Positions 19,483-28,796 of a stretch of DNA of 62,665 nucleotides are shown here, piece by piece. The DNA is taken from positions 1-62,665 of the forward strand of contig JANQOV010000001.1 of assembly GCA_028285645.1 (NCBI GenBank), given 5' to 3'. Source of the DNA: Hyphococcus sp. Lineage in GTDB: Bacteria; Pseudomonadota; Alphaproteobacteria; Caulobacterales; Parvularculaceae. The notes beneath the pieces are model-generated. The model was not told where the DNA came from. It did no database searches and saw nothing but the letters and a program-made list of their open reading frames with translations. The position numbers and the translations under genes were made by a program. The first letter of the stretch is position 1, and each line of letters starts with the position of its first letter.

Positions 19483-20268
19483 ATGAAACGCCGCAGAGCC
19501 ATCGCTTTCTTGTTGTTTTTTCTGATGACGACTGCTGCGGCAGCGCCCATCGCGTTTAAGGCGGGCAAGGCGAATGCGACCGCGCAAAAACAGACGAAAG
19601 CAGCCTCGTCTCATTTCTCGATAGGCAAGGCCAAACCATGGGCAAATGCGGGACATGGCCGCGCCGTCACCGAAAAAGATTGTGCGTTTTTGAGACATGA
19701 AGGGTCGTTCAGCCGCATTGGCGCGGAGATCGATTGCTTAACGCGGGGGTCCGGGAAACGCCGATTAGAGGTAAAAACCGCGGCGAACTCCATTAAAGGG
19801 ATGAAAACGCAACATGCCGGATTGGAAGATGCGGTCATCCGCGCGATCGCAGGCGGCGCCCAAGACCCGAACGCAACGCCCTACGCCAGTCCGAACGAAG
19901 TTGTTCCGGCAGCACCTTTTGCAGCATCCAGCGCAGCAACGAGCACCGCGGTCGGCACAGGCGGCGCCGGCAGACAAAAGCACGGTACTGGCGTTGGAAA
20001 CCATGTGGGCCTTCCAGACATCATCATTTCCGATGTGTTTCGCGCGCCAGGCCTGAGCGCTGGCGGAACCGCCGGTGGAGACGACGGTGGAAGCCCGCCT
20101 AACATTATGGAGCCCGACCCTTTCACGCCCCCGTCGGGCGGTGGCGGGTCCGGCCCAGGGATTACAGATCCTGGACCTCAAGCCATCCCCGTGCCGTCGG
20201 CGCTGCCGCTGCTGCTTACGGGACTTGGCGGTATCTGGTTGGCGTCGCGGCGTCGCAAGCGCAGCTGA
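19483..20268 (+). CDS. Exported protein with VPLPA/PEP-CTERM-type sorting signal
   Basis: The 261-residue protein starts with a basic signal peptide (MKRRRAIAFLLFFLMTTAAAA). It ends with a tripartite sorting signal: VPVPSALPLLLTGLGG, a short hydrophobic segment, then the basic tail ASRRRKRS. The VPxPxA...LLLxGLGG pattern is that of VPLPA-CTERM proteins, which are cut and anchored by an exosortase. The middle (about 110-230) is rich in Gly, Pro and Asp, low in complexity, and has no recognised enzyme domain. It is probably a surface or matrix protein. No exosortase gene is in the window. Confidence 0.75.
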   Translation: MKRRRAIAFLLFFLMTTAAAAPIAFKAGKANATAQKQTKAASSHFSIGKAKPWANAGHGRAVTEKDCAFLRHEGSFSRIGAEIDCLTRGSGKRRLEVKTAANSIKGMKTQHAGLEDAVIRAIAGGAQDPNATPYASPNEVVPAAPFAASSAATSTAVGTGGAGRQKHGTGVGNHVGLPDIIISDVFRAPGLSAGGTAGGDDGGSPPNIMEPDPFTPPSGGGGSGPGITDPGPQAIPVPSALPLLLTGLGGIWLASRRRKRS

Positions 20269-20455
20269 ACTAAAGTCGCGCCGGCGGGATTTTCACACAA
20301 TCTGCAGCCCGTCACAGTTCGAAATTGCCAAGCATCCCCATTCTGCGCCGTTTCCAGGGTGTAACGATGCGCGAACGGCCCTAGATTTTGCCGCCGTCAT
20401 CGGTCAAAATCGCAACCGGGGTGACGAGAGCACGCTGTAATGGAGGGGTCGCGCT

Positions 20456-20953
20456 GTGGGTCGTTTTCTAGCTTTCATTCTGGGGCTCGCCGGTGCGGTG
20501 ATCGCATCGCAAGGGCCGGGCTTTACCCTTCAATATATGCAGAACCTTCAGGGCCGCGTCGATGAGCTTCGCCCGATCGTCGAAGAGTTCGAGGCGAACG
20601 TCGAACAACACGGCTATACCCGCGCCACCGCCATGTCTGAATGCACGACCGCGGAAGGGCTCTTGGACGCGCTTTGCACCACTTATCGGAGCGCGGTTGT
20701 TCGCTATGAACTTTTGACGGCGCATCTCGCGGAACTCAACGCGGCTTCCGACTGGGTGCGGCCGCTGATCCTTGCGCGCACCTATTACAAAGACATTGCA
20801 GAATCCGTTCACGAACAATTTGAACCGGCGATCCCCGCAACGCTGCAAGGCGCAGCTTACGCGGGCGGCGGCTTCGCGGTTCTCTGGGGCGGCGCGTCGT
20901 TTATCTTCGGCATCCTCGGCGCAATGTTCGGCGGCGGGCGAAGGTACGCCTGA
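20456..20953 (+). CDS. DUF2937 family membrane protein
   Basis: GTG at 20456 is preceded by GGAGGGG and gives 165 residues. There is a hydrophobic N-terminal segment (FLAFILGLAGAVIAS), a helical middle with QYMQNLQGRVDELRPIVEEF, and a C-terminal membrane segment (GGFAVLWGGASFIFGILGAMF). This matches the DUF2937 pattern (GSQ.PxFxQQYxQRLxG.xDE). Function is unknown. Two helices plus a coiled-coil-like middle suggest an envelope protein. Two cysteines in SECTTAEGLLDALC could form a disulphide if that part is periplasmic. Confidence 0.75.
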   Translation: MGRFLAFILGLAGAVIASQGPGFTLQYMQNLQGRVDELRPIVEEFEANVEQHGYTRATAMSECTTAEGLLDALCTTYRSAVVRYELLTAHLAELNAASDWVRPLILARTYYKDIAESVHEQFEPAIPATLQGAAYAGGGFAVLWGGASFIFGILGAMFGGGRRYA

Positions 20954-20976
20954 CCTTTCACTAAAAGCAAAGAGCC

Positions 20977-22920
20977 TTACTCTTCGCCCTTCAAATATTT
21001 GTTCAAGAACGCGACATAAGCGTTGGAAGCGGTGATTCGGTTTTCCCGGCGCAAAAACCCGTGCCCCTCGTCGGGGAACACGACGTATTCGACGGGCACG
21101 CCGTTTTTCTCGAGCGCCGCGACCAGTTCGTCGCTTTCGACCTGCAGCACCCGCGGGTCGTTTGCGCCCTGAACAACGAGCATGGGCTTGGTGATGTTTT
21201 CCGCGTGGAACAGGGGAGAAATGCGGCGATGACGTTCGCCGTCGGTCGCGGGATCGCCCATTTCATCATAGAGCGCATCACGAAACGCGCCCCACCAGGG
21301 CGGAATGCTTTCGAGCGTGCGCACCCAGTTAGTGACGCCAAAGATATTGACGCCAACTTCAAACGCGTCAGGGTGGAAGGTAAGCGCCGCGGCGGTCATG
21401 AAGCCCCCATAGGAGCCGCCCATGACGCCGACTTTTTCAGCATCGACCCAGTCAAGGCCGCGTAAGTAATCGCCAGCGGCGACGATGTCTTTGAGGTCTT
21501 CTTCGCCATGGCGGCGATCATCCATGTGAAAGAAGGTTTTGCCGTAGCCTGAAGACCCGCGATTATTCGCGGCGTAAATGGCGTATCCGTGATTGACGAG
21601 ATGCTGGATGAGCGCGCTGTAACCGCGGGTGGATTGCCCGCCGGGGCCGCCATGCACCAACACGATCGCGGGGACGGGCGTTTCAGCAGAGGCTTGTTTT
21701 GGTTTGTAAAGGACGCCCGGAATAACCAAGTCGTCAAAGCTCTCAAAGCGCTCGATTGTCGCCGTAACGAGATGGCGCTCATTGATTTCGGGGTTTAGCG
21801 CATTGGTAAGGCGCGTTGCCGGCTCGCCCAATGTGGTGAGGTAAAGGTTGAACGGCGACGTGTCCGTGTTCGCTCCGAAGGCAATGCGCGTTTCATCGCG
21901 CGAAAAACGGATTTGCCCAAGCTCCCCCTCGGGCACGCCCGGCAGTGAAACAGCTTCGCCGGTTTCATTGTCAGTGATGGTCAGCTCTGTTAGCGCATCT
22001 GCGTTGATCGCATGGACGCGGTATCGCCCGCTCGGGCTGTCAAAGACAAAACTGACATCCCAGTCCGCTTCGATGAGCGGCGCTTTTTCACCGCTCTCTG
22101 GCGTGTAGGTCCAAGCCTGATTGAATTCGCCATGTTCGTTGGTTGCGTAAATCAGTTTCTCGCTTTGCGCATCGAACCCATAGGTCCCATAAGCGATATT
22201 ACCCTCATGTTCGGTAATCAGCATGGGCTCCGGCGCCGCTGCAGCGAGGTCCACCAAATAGATATCGGAATTCGCGCTGGTAAGTGGTTTGTCGAGGGCG
22301 ACCCACCGGCCATCAGGGCTGATGCCGCTCAGTTGAAAACCGGGATTTTCATAAATCAGCTCCCGCGCATAATCATCGACATTGTAGGCGTATAAGTCGA
22401 ACGACGAAGGATCGCGTTCATTTGTCGAAACATAAAAGACCTGATGGTCTTCACGCCACCCAGCGAACTGCGCCTTGACTTCTTCGCCTGGCGTTAGGTC
22501 TTTGAGCGTCCCGTCAAGTTCGCGAACATAGATGTGGTTTAACTCATTACCGCCCTGGTCCGCCGTCACCAATATGCGGTCATCCTCGGGGAAAAAAGTT
22601 TCGGCGAAATGCGCGTCAGTCGTCGATTCTGTGAGCGGCGTTACTGAGCCGTCTGCCGCCAGCGTAATCGCATTGAAAACACCTGAAGCGTCGGAGGGTG
22701 CGAGGATTTTCGATCCGTCAGCAGAAAATGCAAAGCCTGCACTATCGGCCAGCGTAAAGCTCGTCGTCTGGAAAAACGCTTCTGCCGAATAGGCTGGGAT
22801 TGACTCTGTTGCAGCAATTTCTACGTCCGGCGCGCCTGGCGCCGTCTGCCCTACATCGGCGCTATCGCACCCAACTAATCCCAAAACCAAAAATCCGGCT
22901 GAAACAAGTCCCGCACGCAT
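20977..22920 (-). CDS. Prolyl oligopeptidase family S9 peptidase, lipoprotein
   Basis: The 647-residue protein starts with a lipoprotein signal (MRAGLVSAGFLVLGLVGC, lipobox LVGC). A beta-propeller region (about 45-370) is followed by an alpha/beta-hydrolase domain. The nucleophile serine is in GVMGGSYGGFMTAA, the aspartate in VVQGANDPRV, and the histidine in FPDEGHGFLRREN. LVHGGPGGQSTRGYSA forms the oxyanion region. This is the S9C acyl-aminoacyl-peptidase arrangement, cleaving short peptides in the periplasm. It is convergent with the DUF2937 gene and independent of its neighbours. Confidence 0.92.
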   Translation of the reverse strand: MRAGLVSAGFLVLGLVGCDSADVGQTAPGAPDVEIAATESIPAYSAEAFFQTTSFTLADSAGFAFSADGSKILAPSDASGVFNAITLAADGSVTPLTESTTDAHFAETFFPEDDRILVTADQGGNELNHIYVRELDGTLKDLTPGEEVKAQFAGWREDHQVFYVSTNERDPSSFDLYAYNVDDYARELIYENPGFQLSGISPDGRWVALDKPLTSANSDIYLVDLAAAAPEPMLITEHEGNIAYGTYGFDAQSEKLIYATNEHGEFNQAWTYTPESGEKAPLIEADWDVSFVFDSPSGRYRVHAINADALTELTITDNETGEAVSLPGVPEGELGQIRFSRDETRIAFGANTDTSPFNLYLTTLGEPATRLTNALNPEINERHLVTATIERFESFDDLVIPGVLYKPKQASAETPVPAIVLVHGGPGGQSTRGYSALIQHLVNHGYAIYAANNRGSSGYGKTFFHMDDRRHGEEDLKDIVAAGDYLRGLDWVDAEKVGVMGGSYGGFMTAAALTFHPDAFEVGVNIFGVTNWVRTLESIPPWWGAFRDALYDEMGDPATDGERHRRISPLFHAENITKPMLVVQGANDPRVLQVESDELVAALEKNGVPVEYVVFPDEGHGFLRRENRITASNAYVAFLNKYLKGEE

Positions 22921-23017
22921 GCGCCCCTCCCGTGATGAAATGTTCCGGGGACATTAGCGACGGGCGACGCCCGTGTCTAATGGGTTCGCACAGCGCTTGT
23001 CGGAAACCGTCGCTGAT

Positions 23018-23878
23018 TTATTCCTCGACCTTTAGGTCCTCAAAGTTCCAAACCCGCTCATCCGCCAGATGGCTGGGCCTGACATTTTGAAGCGCCCGGA
23101 ACATTACCTCGCGGCGGCCGGGATGTTTTTTCTCCCAAGTCTCGAGCATCGCTTTCATGGCGGCGCGCTGCAGCCCGTCCTGGCTGCCACACAAATTGCA
23201 AGGGATGATCGGATAGGCCATCGCCTCCGAGAATTTCTCAATATCCCGCTCGGCGCATAAAATCAGGGGACGGAGGACAAACAAATCGCCCTCGTCATTG
23301 ACCAGCTTTGGCGGCATGGCGGCGAGCCGCCCGCCGTGAAACAAATTCATCATGAAGGTCTCAAGGGCGTCGTCCCGGTGATGGCCAAGGACGATGGCGT
23401 CGCAGCCTTCTTCTCGCGCTGCGCGATATAAAATGCCGCGGCGAAGGCGCGAGCAGAGGGCGCAATAGGTTTTGTTCTCCGGCACTTTTTCCGTGACGAT
23501 GGAGTAAGTGTCCTGGGTGATAATCCGGTATTCAACGCCGAGCTTCTCGAGATAGTCCGGCAAGACTCCCTTCGCAAAACCCGGCTGGCCCTGATCGAGA
23601 TTGCAAGCGACAAGCTCCGCCTTGAGCGCGCCCTGCCATTTAAGGTCAAGCAGCGCTGTCAATAGCGTGTAGGAATCCTTGCCGCCGGAAAGACAGACCA
23701 GCCATTTTTGCGGAGCGCCATCGGCGTGGGGAGCGTCCATGCCATAGCGACGGATAGCGTCGAGGGTCTGGCGCAACAGCCTTTTGCGCAATTTCTTAAA
23801 CGCAACGCTATTCGGCGCATCACGCATCACAGTGGAGACGTAAGGCGTCTCGCCCTCTTGTATCTCAAGCTCGCTCAT
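23018..23878 (-). CDS. ttcA: tRNA 2-thiocytidine-32 synthase TtcA
   Basis: TtcA thiolates cytidine 32 of certain tRNAs using ATP and a 4Fe-4S cluster. The 286-residue protein has the PP-loop [20 protein letters not shown] and the two cluster/catalytic CxxC motifs, [10 protein letters not shown] and [27 protein letters not shown] is the conserved metal/adenylate motif. It starts seven bases after the mechanosensitive channel stop on the same strand and may be translated with it. Confidence 0.95.
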   Translation of the reverse strand: MSELEIQEGETPYVSTVMRDAPNSVAFKKLRKRLLRQTLDAIRRYGMDAPHADGAPQKWLVCLSGGKDSYTLLTALLDLKWQGALKAELVACNLDQGQPGFAKGVLPDYLEKLGVEYRIITQDTYSIVTEKVPENKTYCALCSRLRRGILYRAAREEGCDAIVLGHHRDDALETFMMNLFHGGRLAAMPPKLVNDEGDLFVLRPLILCAERDIEKFSEAMAYPIIPCNLCGSQDGLQRAAMKAMLETWEKKHPGRREVMFRALQNVRPSHLADERVWNFEDLKVEE

Positions 23879-23885
23879 TTATCGC

Positions 23886-25037
23886 TCAGGCTTCAGCCGG
23901 CGCATTGCGCATTGTCGCCGGATCAAAAATCTCAGCGCCCTCCGGCGCTTTTTCAATATAGACCGACTGGCTCGGGAAGGCGAAGCCTGCGCCCGCGCCC
24001 TCAACGATCTCGATGATCCGGCAGGCAAGCTCTTCCTTGATCGCCAGCCAATGCCCCCAATTGGTGGTCTTGGTGAAGCAATAGAGCATGATATTGATGG
24101 ATGAATCCGCGAAGCTGTCCACATGCACAAAGGTTGACACTTCCGACGCCGGCGCAAAGGCCTCGTTCTCGGTGACATAAGCTTCGATGCCGTTGCGTAT
24201 CTGGCGCAACTGATCGACGCTGGTGCGATATTCAAGGCCGATCATCCAATAGATGCGCCGGTGGGTCATGCGCGAGAAATTCGTAACGGCGTTGTCGGCG
24301 AATACTGAATTCGGCACATGCACCGGCGCCTTGTCAAAGCGGCGCACCTTGGTGGAGCGAAAGTTGATCCGCTCCACCGTTCCCTCAACGACGCCGTCAA
24401 CCTTGATCCACTCGCCCGGCGCAAAACGGCGCTCGGCAAGGATGGTGGCGCCGCCAATGAGGTTTTTGAAAAGGTCCTGAGCGCCCAGCGCAATGGCGAC
24501 GCTGAGAAGAGAAAAACTCGCAAGGATCGGAATCACCGGGATGTTCCAGATTTGCAGGACGGCGACAGCGCCGGCGAAAAGGAAAAAGAGTTTCAACGCC
24601 TGGCGGAACCAACTGACAATGGTTTCCGTGAGTTCGCCGCCGCGCAGCGCGATCAGCGAAGAAATCGGCGGCACAAGGCGCGTCAGTCCCCAAAAGATGA
24701 TGATCGCAATCAACGTGCGGTCGATCCTGTCGGCGATCGCGAGCGCCTGATCCGGCAATTGCAGAATGCGCGCCGCCAGAAAAATGCCAAGGGCGATGGG
24801 CGCTAGGGTGAGCGGCTTTTCAATCGCCTCAACGATTTCATCATCAAGGTCGGTTTTGGTGCGCGCGGTCAGCTTTTGCAGCCAAACTGAAATCAGATGC
24901 GCAATGAAACGCCGCAACAAATAAGACGCAAAAAGGACGAGGAACGCCAAGAACACAAGACCCGCCTCAATGCCGAAAAAGCCAAGGTTCCACACCTCAA
25001 CGACCCGGCCCCAGAATTCCACAAGAAAATCAGGCAT
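23886..25037 (-). CDS. MscS-family mechanosensitive channel
   Basis: The 383-residue protein has about four N-terminal membrane helices (about 15-175) and the MscS core. The pore helix reads ASFSLLSVAIALGAQDLFKN. A beta domain follows (FAPGEWIKVDG, VEGTVERINFRSTKVRRFD). The C-terminal cage domain includes HRRIYWMIGLEYRTSVDQL. It would open under membrane tension to release solutes after osmotic downshift. It lies just upstream of ttcA on the same strand. Confidence 0.92.
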   Translation of the reverse strand: MPDFLVEFWGRVVEVWNLGFFGIEAGLVFLAFLVLFASYLLRRFIAHLISVWLQKLTARTKTDLDDEIVEAIEKPLTLAPIALGIFLAARILQLPDQALAIADRIDRTLIAIIIFWGLTRLVPPISSLIALRGGELTETIVSWFRQALKLFFLFAGAVAVLQIWNIPVIPILASFSLLSVAIALGAQDLFKNLIGGATILAERRFAPGEWIKVDGVVEGTVERINFRSTKVRRFDKAPVHVPNSVFADNAVTNFSRMTHRRIYWMIGLEYRTSVDQLRQIRNGIEAYVTENEAFAPASEVSTFVHVDSFADSSINIMLYCFTKTTNWGHWLAIKEELACRIIEIVEGAGAGFAFPSQSVYIEKAPEGAEIFDPATMRNAPAEA

Positions 25038-25138
25038 TTTTCATCCGTATACGTCCAGAAAGCTCGCTTAAGCAGAGGCAATCTAGGCCGTGTCGCCGGG
25101 AAGGTCACCCCCGAACGGATGTCGAATATGCAAGGCAG

Positions 25139-26437
25139 TCAGCTTTCGCCGCGGGCAAAATGCGCGCCCAAGAATTCAAGGAACGCCGGCCAGTCTTCTT
25201 TGACGACCCCATGGGTGCCGGGCCTGATCCAGAAGGCAAGCGCTGCTTCAGGCCGCCACTCATCAAGCCGTTCCTGCTCAACGCCGCCGGCGCCTAAGAG
25301 TTCGTAGACGGGATCAGCGCCAAGCGCCGCACGAAAGGCGCCGTTAGGATCGGACCAGACATCGCGGCGCGCATTGCCCAAAAGCACCGGCCGCGGCGCG
25401 ATCAGCGCCAGGAGATGGTGCTGGTCGATCGGCATCTCTTCTTCTCGTCCGGCAAAGGCCGCATAGCTTTCCGCAAACCAATGGGGATATGTGTCTGTAA
25501 TCGCGGCGATGCTTTCGCCTTTCTTGCGCCGGTTAAGGGATGCGCCGCCGGTTCCCGATTGGTGAGAGACAACGCCATCAATGCGTTCATCGAACGCCGC
25601 CGCCAACAGCGCCGCCTTGCCATAGCGGGAATGTCCCCAGAGGATAAATCCCTCTTGGTCAAAGCGCGCGTCTTCTTCAAGCGCCGTTGCAACGCTTGAA
25701 AAGAGCCATCCCCAGGCAGCGATGGCGCCCCAGCGCTCGCCGTCAGCATCAAGGCCTGCAGACAGCCGTTTTAATTCCGCAAGCCCCTCTTCGCGGCGGT
25801 CGGGTATGACCGCGCCGGGATAAATCGATGCGATGGCGTAGCCCTCGTCAAGGATCATCTCGATGGGCGGCGTGCAGATATATCGCCCAAACACATAGGT
25901 CGCGATGCCGCCGATGATACCGCCGCTCATGGAGTTGGCGTCTTCCGGGCGCCAAACCTCAGGATGAGGAATAACGTCCCAGGAGGGACAGAACGTCTGC
26001 ATCAAGATGACCGGGACCGAGCCCTTTGCATTGGTTGGCGTTAGTAGCTGAATGAGAAAACCATCATGGGGGCCGACTTTCTGGGTCGATACCGCAACGC
26101 CATTGAACGTCGCCGTTGCGGATAGCGTCCATTGTTCAAGCCGGCCGCGGCCGCCAAAGGCGGCATCGTCAAGGAGTTCGCGATCAATGACGTCAACATC
26201 CGTCGCGTCCGGCATCACGCCAAAAACGTGGCGCTCAAGCTCGTCACGATAAAGGTCGATCCGGTTTTGCCAGTCTGCAGATGTCTCAACCGGCGCGGCC
26301 ACGCCGAAAGCGCCAAGGGCCTCAGGCGTTGCGGCCTCGCCGTCGGGCTTTAGGTCAGCCCAGGCAAGGGTGAACTTGACGCAACCGGTGAGGCAAAGCG
26401 CCGCCGCCGCAATCAATGGAAGTTTTAGTCTACGCAT
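25139..26437 (-). CDS. CE15-like alpha/beta-hydrolase lipoprotein (glucuronoyl esterase-like)
   Basis: The 432-residue protein has a lipoprotein signal (MRRLKLPLIAAAALCLTGC). The nucleophile elbow GHSRYGKAAL resembles the GCSRxGK motif of CE15 glucuronoyl esterases. The downstream SGTGGASLNRR, YPHWFAESYAAF and PIDQHHLLALIAPRPVLL (about 350-366) parallel CE15 features, with the catalytic His expected later (about 410; GTHGVVK). CE15 enzymes cut esters between glucuronoxylan and lignin or other alcohols. The exact substrate is not readable here. It stands alone on the minus strand. Confidence 0.8.
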   Translation of the reverse strand: MRRLKLPLIAAAALCLTGCVKFTLAWADLKPDGEAATPEALGAFGVAAPVETSADWQNRIDLYRDELERHVFGVMPDATDVDVIDRELLDDAAFGGRGRLEQWTLSATATFNGVAVSTQKVGPHDGFLIQLLTPTNAKGSVPVILMQTFCPSWDVIPHPEVWRPEDANSMSGGIIGGIATYVFGRYICTPPIEMILDEGYAIASIYPGAVIPDRREEGLAELKRLSAGLDADGERWGAIAAWGWLFSSVATALEEDARFDQEGFILWGHSRYGKAALLAAAFDERIDGVVSHQSGTGGASLNRRKKGESIAAITDTYPHWFAESYAAFAGREEEMPIDQHHLLALIAPRPVLLGNARRDVWSDPNGAFRAALGADPVYELLGAGGVEQERLDEWRPEAALAFWIRPGTHGVVKEDWPAFLEFLGAHFARGES

Positions 26438-26513
26438 GAACGCACCAATTGCTTTGCAGCTATATTCATGACGCCGCCCGGCAGGCGCAAGTCACAAGGT
26501 GTTCAGAAGAAAT

Positions 26514-27200
26514 CTATAAACGACGGAATTTAAGATAGGTGGCCGTCCTGCCTTCGCGCAACGCTTTCGCCTCATAGCGGGTTTGCGGCCAGTCATCGGG
26601 GCGGTTTCGCCAATCAACCGGCGCCGTTGCCGTCCATTCAAAGTCTTTGGCGCTGCGCGCATGCATGAGCGTCCAACGGATGTAATCGTCGATGTCCGAG
26701 GCAACGCGCAATTCGCCGCCGGGGCGCAGTAACCGCGCCGCTTCAGCAAAAAACCACGGGCTTATCATCCGGCGCTTGTGATGGCGCGTCTTCGGCCAAG
26801 GATCAGGGTGGAGGACAAAGAGGCGCGCGAGCGACGCATCCGGCAGCGCCTCCATCAGCGGGCGGGCGTCGCCATGATGAATACGGATATTATCTAGCTG
26901 TTGTTCTTCGATATGAACAAGGAGCTTAGCGACGCCATTGATAAAAGGTTCAGCGCCGATGAGCCCCACATGCGGGTGCTGCGCCGCCTGCCAGGCAAGA
27001 TGCTCGCCGCCGCCAAACCCGACCTCCATCCAGATTTCTTCCGCTTGCGGAAAAAGCCTTGCCAGATCAATGGTTCCTTGCGCAGGATCAGACATGGCAA
27101 GTTGCGGCAGCAGATCCCGCATCAACCGCGCCTGTCGCGGTTTTAGCGGCTTGTCCTGCTGGCGGCCGTAAAGCCGCGGGATATATTTCGGTTGCGCCAT
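26514..27200 (-). CDS. trmB: tRNA (guanine-46-N7)-methyltransferase TrmB
   Basis: TrmB methylates guanosine 46 in the tRNA variable loop. The 228-residue protein has the SAM site MEVGFGGGEHLAWQA and the family signature LFVLHPDPWPKTRHHKRR, including the catalytic aspartate. RPGGELRVASDIDDYI completes the fold. It is divergent from the MmcQ gene, with about 50 bases between the start codons. Confidence 0.95.
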   Translation of the reverse strand: MAQPKYIPRLYGRQQDKPLKPRQARLMRDLLPQLAMSDPAQGTIDLARLFPQAEEIWMEVGFGGGEHLAWQAAQHPHVGLIGAEPFINGVAKLLVHIEEQQLDNIRIHHGDARPLMEALPDASLARLFVLHPDPWPKTRHHKRRMISPWFFAEAARLLRPGGELRVASDIDDYIRWTLMHARSAKDFEWTATAPVDWRNRPDDWPQTRYEAKALREGRTATYLKFRRL

Positions 27201-27251
27201 AACTTCCGAGGCAATAGCGAAAACGCGATTGCCGCGCTAGATTGCCGGCCC

Positions 27252-27629
27252 ATGTCAAAGAAACTCAAAACCCTTTGGACAAAGCTCCACGATTATGCGC
27301 TTGGTTTTCCTGAAGCGTATGAAGAATTTCCCTGGGGCCATCCGGCGATCAAAGTGCGCAAGAAAGCCTTTGCGTTTATGACGGCGGAGGACCTGCCGGA
27401 GGGGAAATTATCGCTCACCGTCAAACTGCCCATCTCGGCGGAGATGGTGTTGTCACTCCCCTATGTAGAGCGCACCGGCTATGGGCTCGGTCGTTCCGGC
27501 TGGGTGACGATGACGCTTGCGCCCAAGGACAAGCCTGACCTTGAAATGTATAAAGGCTGGATCGATCAGAGCTATCGCGCCATCGCCCCCAAAACGCTGG
27601 TGAAGAAACTTGATGAAAACGCGGCGTGA
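27252..27629 (+). CDS. MmcQ/YjbR family protein
   Basis: The start at 27252 (MSKKLKTLWTKLHDYAL) gives 125 residues; an in-frame start 20 codons upstream is less likely. The protein shows the YjbR/MmcQ pattern GFPEAYEEFPWGHPAIKVRKKAFAF and ends with a KTLVKKLDENAA tail. The fold is a small double-wing structure thought to bind DNA, but no target is known. Its last 17 bases overlap the agmatine deiminase start, so the two genes are probably co-translated. Confidence 0.82.
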   Translation: MSKKLKTLWTKLHDYALGFPEAYEEFPWGHPAIKVRKKAFAFMTAEDLPEGKLSLTVKLPISAEMVLSLPYVERTGYGLGRSGWVTMTLAPKDKPDLEMYKGWIDQSYRAIAPKTLVKKLDENAA

Positions 27630-28731
27630 ATTCTTCCCCCTGGCGGGTGCGGCAGGCCTTGCCGCCGCGTTCGGCTGCAATCCACACGTTCGCGCTGACG
27701 AGGAAAAACCGATGACTGCAAAAGCCGCCGGTTTCAAAATGCCGCCTGAAGATGCGCCTCATGAGCGCACGTTCATGCAATGGCCGTCGGTCGCAAAAAT
27801 CTATGGCGGGCGGCGTTACCTTGAAGAAACGCAAGCGGCGATTACAACGCTCGCTAACGCCATAGCGGACTTTGAGCCGGTGGTCATGGTGGCGGATGCG
27901 GAACACGCAACGCATTTGAAAGCTGAACTATCGGGCGCCGTCGAGCACTGGGACATTCCAACGGAAGACCTTTGGTGCCGCGACGCAGGTCCATGTTTTG
28001 TTGTGTCGGACAATGGCGAACTTACGGTTGCGGATTTCAACTTCAATGGCTGGGGTGGCAAGCAGAGCCACACCCATGACGGGCTCATCGCCCGCAAAGT
28101 TGCCGAACGCATGGGGCTGCGCCATTTCGACACCGGCGTTGTCGGCGAGGCCGGCGGTCTTGAGACCGATGGCGAAGGAACCGTCATCGCCCATGAAAGC
28201 TCCTGGGTGAACCCGAACCGTAACATCATGAGCCGTGATGAGATTGAACAACGCATCCTTGATGGACTTGGCGCGGAAAAGATGATCTGGGCGCCGGGCC
28301 TTAAGGGCGAAGACATTACAGACTACCACATCGATGCGCTGGCGCGTTTCGTTACGCCAGGCAGGATCGTTATCCAGCTGCCTGACGCTGTCGATCCTGA
28401 CGATCCCTTTTCCATCGCCGCACGCGAAACGTTTGAAATCCTCCGCGCCGCAATAGACGCTGAAGGCCGCGCGCTCGACATCACCGTTTTGCCTGAGCCG
28501 ATCGACATTCGCGGGGCGTCGGAAGAGTTCGTTGCAAGCTACGTCAATTATTATGTCTGCAATGGCGCTGTTATCGCTGCGCAATTTGGCGACGAAGAGG
28601 CCGATGAAATAGCGGCGGCAACGCTTGGGAACTTATATCCCGGGCGCGAAATCGTCATGCTCAATGTCGACCCCATTGGCGAAGCCGGTGGCGGCATTCA
28701 CTGCGCGACACAGCAACAGCCGAAGGTTTAA
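27613..28731 (+). CDS. aguA: Agmatine deiminase with a Tat/lipoprotein-type export signal
   Basis: Agmatine deiminase converts agmatine to N-carbamoylputrescine, leading to putrescine. The family residues are present: DLWCRDAGPCFVV (about 120-132), AHESSWVNPNRN, the histidine in DYHIDALARFVTPG, and the catalytic cysteine in GGIHCATQQQP at the C-terminus. Unusually the N-terminus reads MKTRREFFPLAG followed by a hydrophobic stretch ending AAFGC. That is a twin-arginine motif with a lipobox-like cysteine near residue 22, so the enzyme may act outside the cytosol. It overlaps the MmcQ gene by 17 bases. Substrate-specificity residues cannot be checked here. Confidence 0.85.
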   Translation: MKTRREFFPLAGAAGLAAAFGCNPHVRADEEKPMTAKAAGFKMPPEDAPHERTFMQWPSVAKIYGGRRYLEETQAAITTLANAIADFEPVVMVADAEHATHLKAELSGAVEHWDIPTEDLWCRDAGPCFVVSDNGELTVADFNFNGWGGKQSHTHDGLIARKVAERMGLRHFDTGVVGEAGGLETDGEGTVIAHESSWVNPNRNIMSRDEIEQRILDGLGAEKMIWAPGLKGEDITDYHIDALARFVTPGRIVIQLPDAVDPDDPFSIAARETFEILRAAIDAEGRALDITVLPEPIDIRGASEEFVASYVNYYVCNGAVIAAQFGDEEADEIAAATLGNLYPGREIVMLNVDPIGEAGGGIHCATQQQPKV

Positions 28732-28796
28732 CGGATCAACGCACTTTGATCAGATGCCCTGGACCCCACGGATAAGCCATAGGGAGTCGAAGAAAA

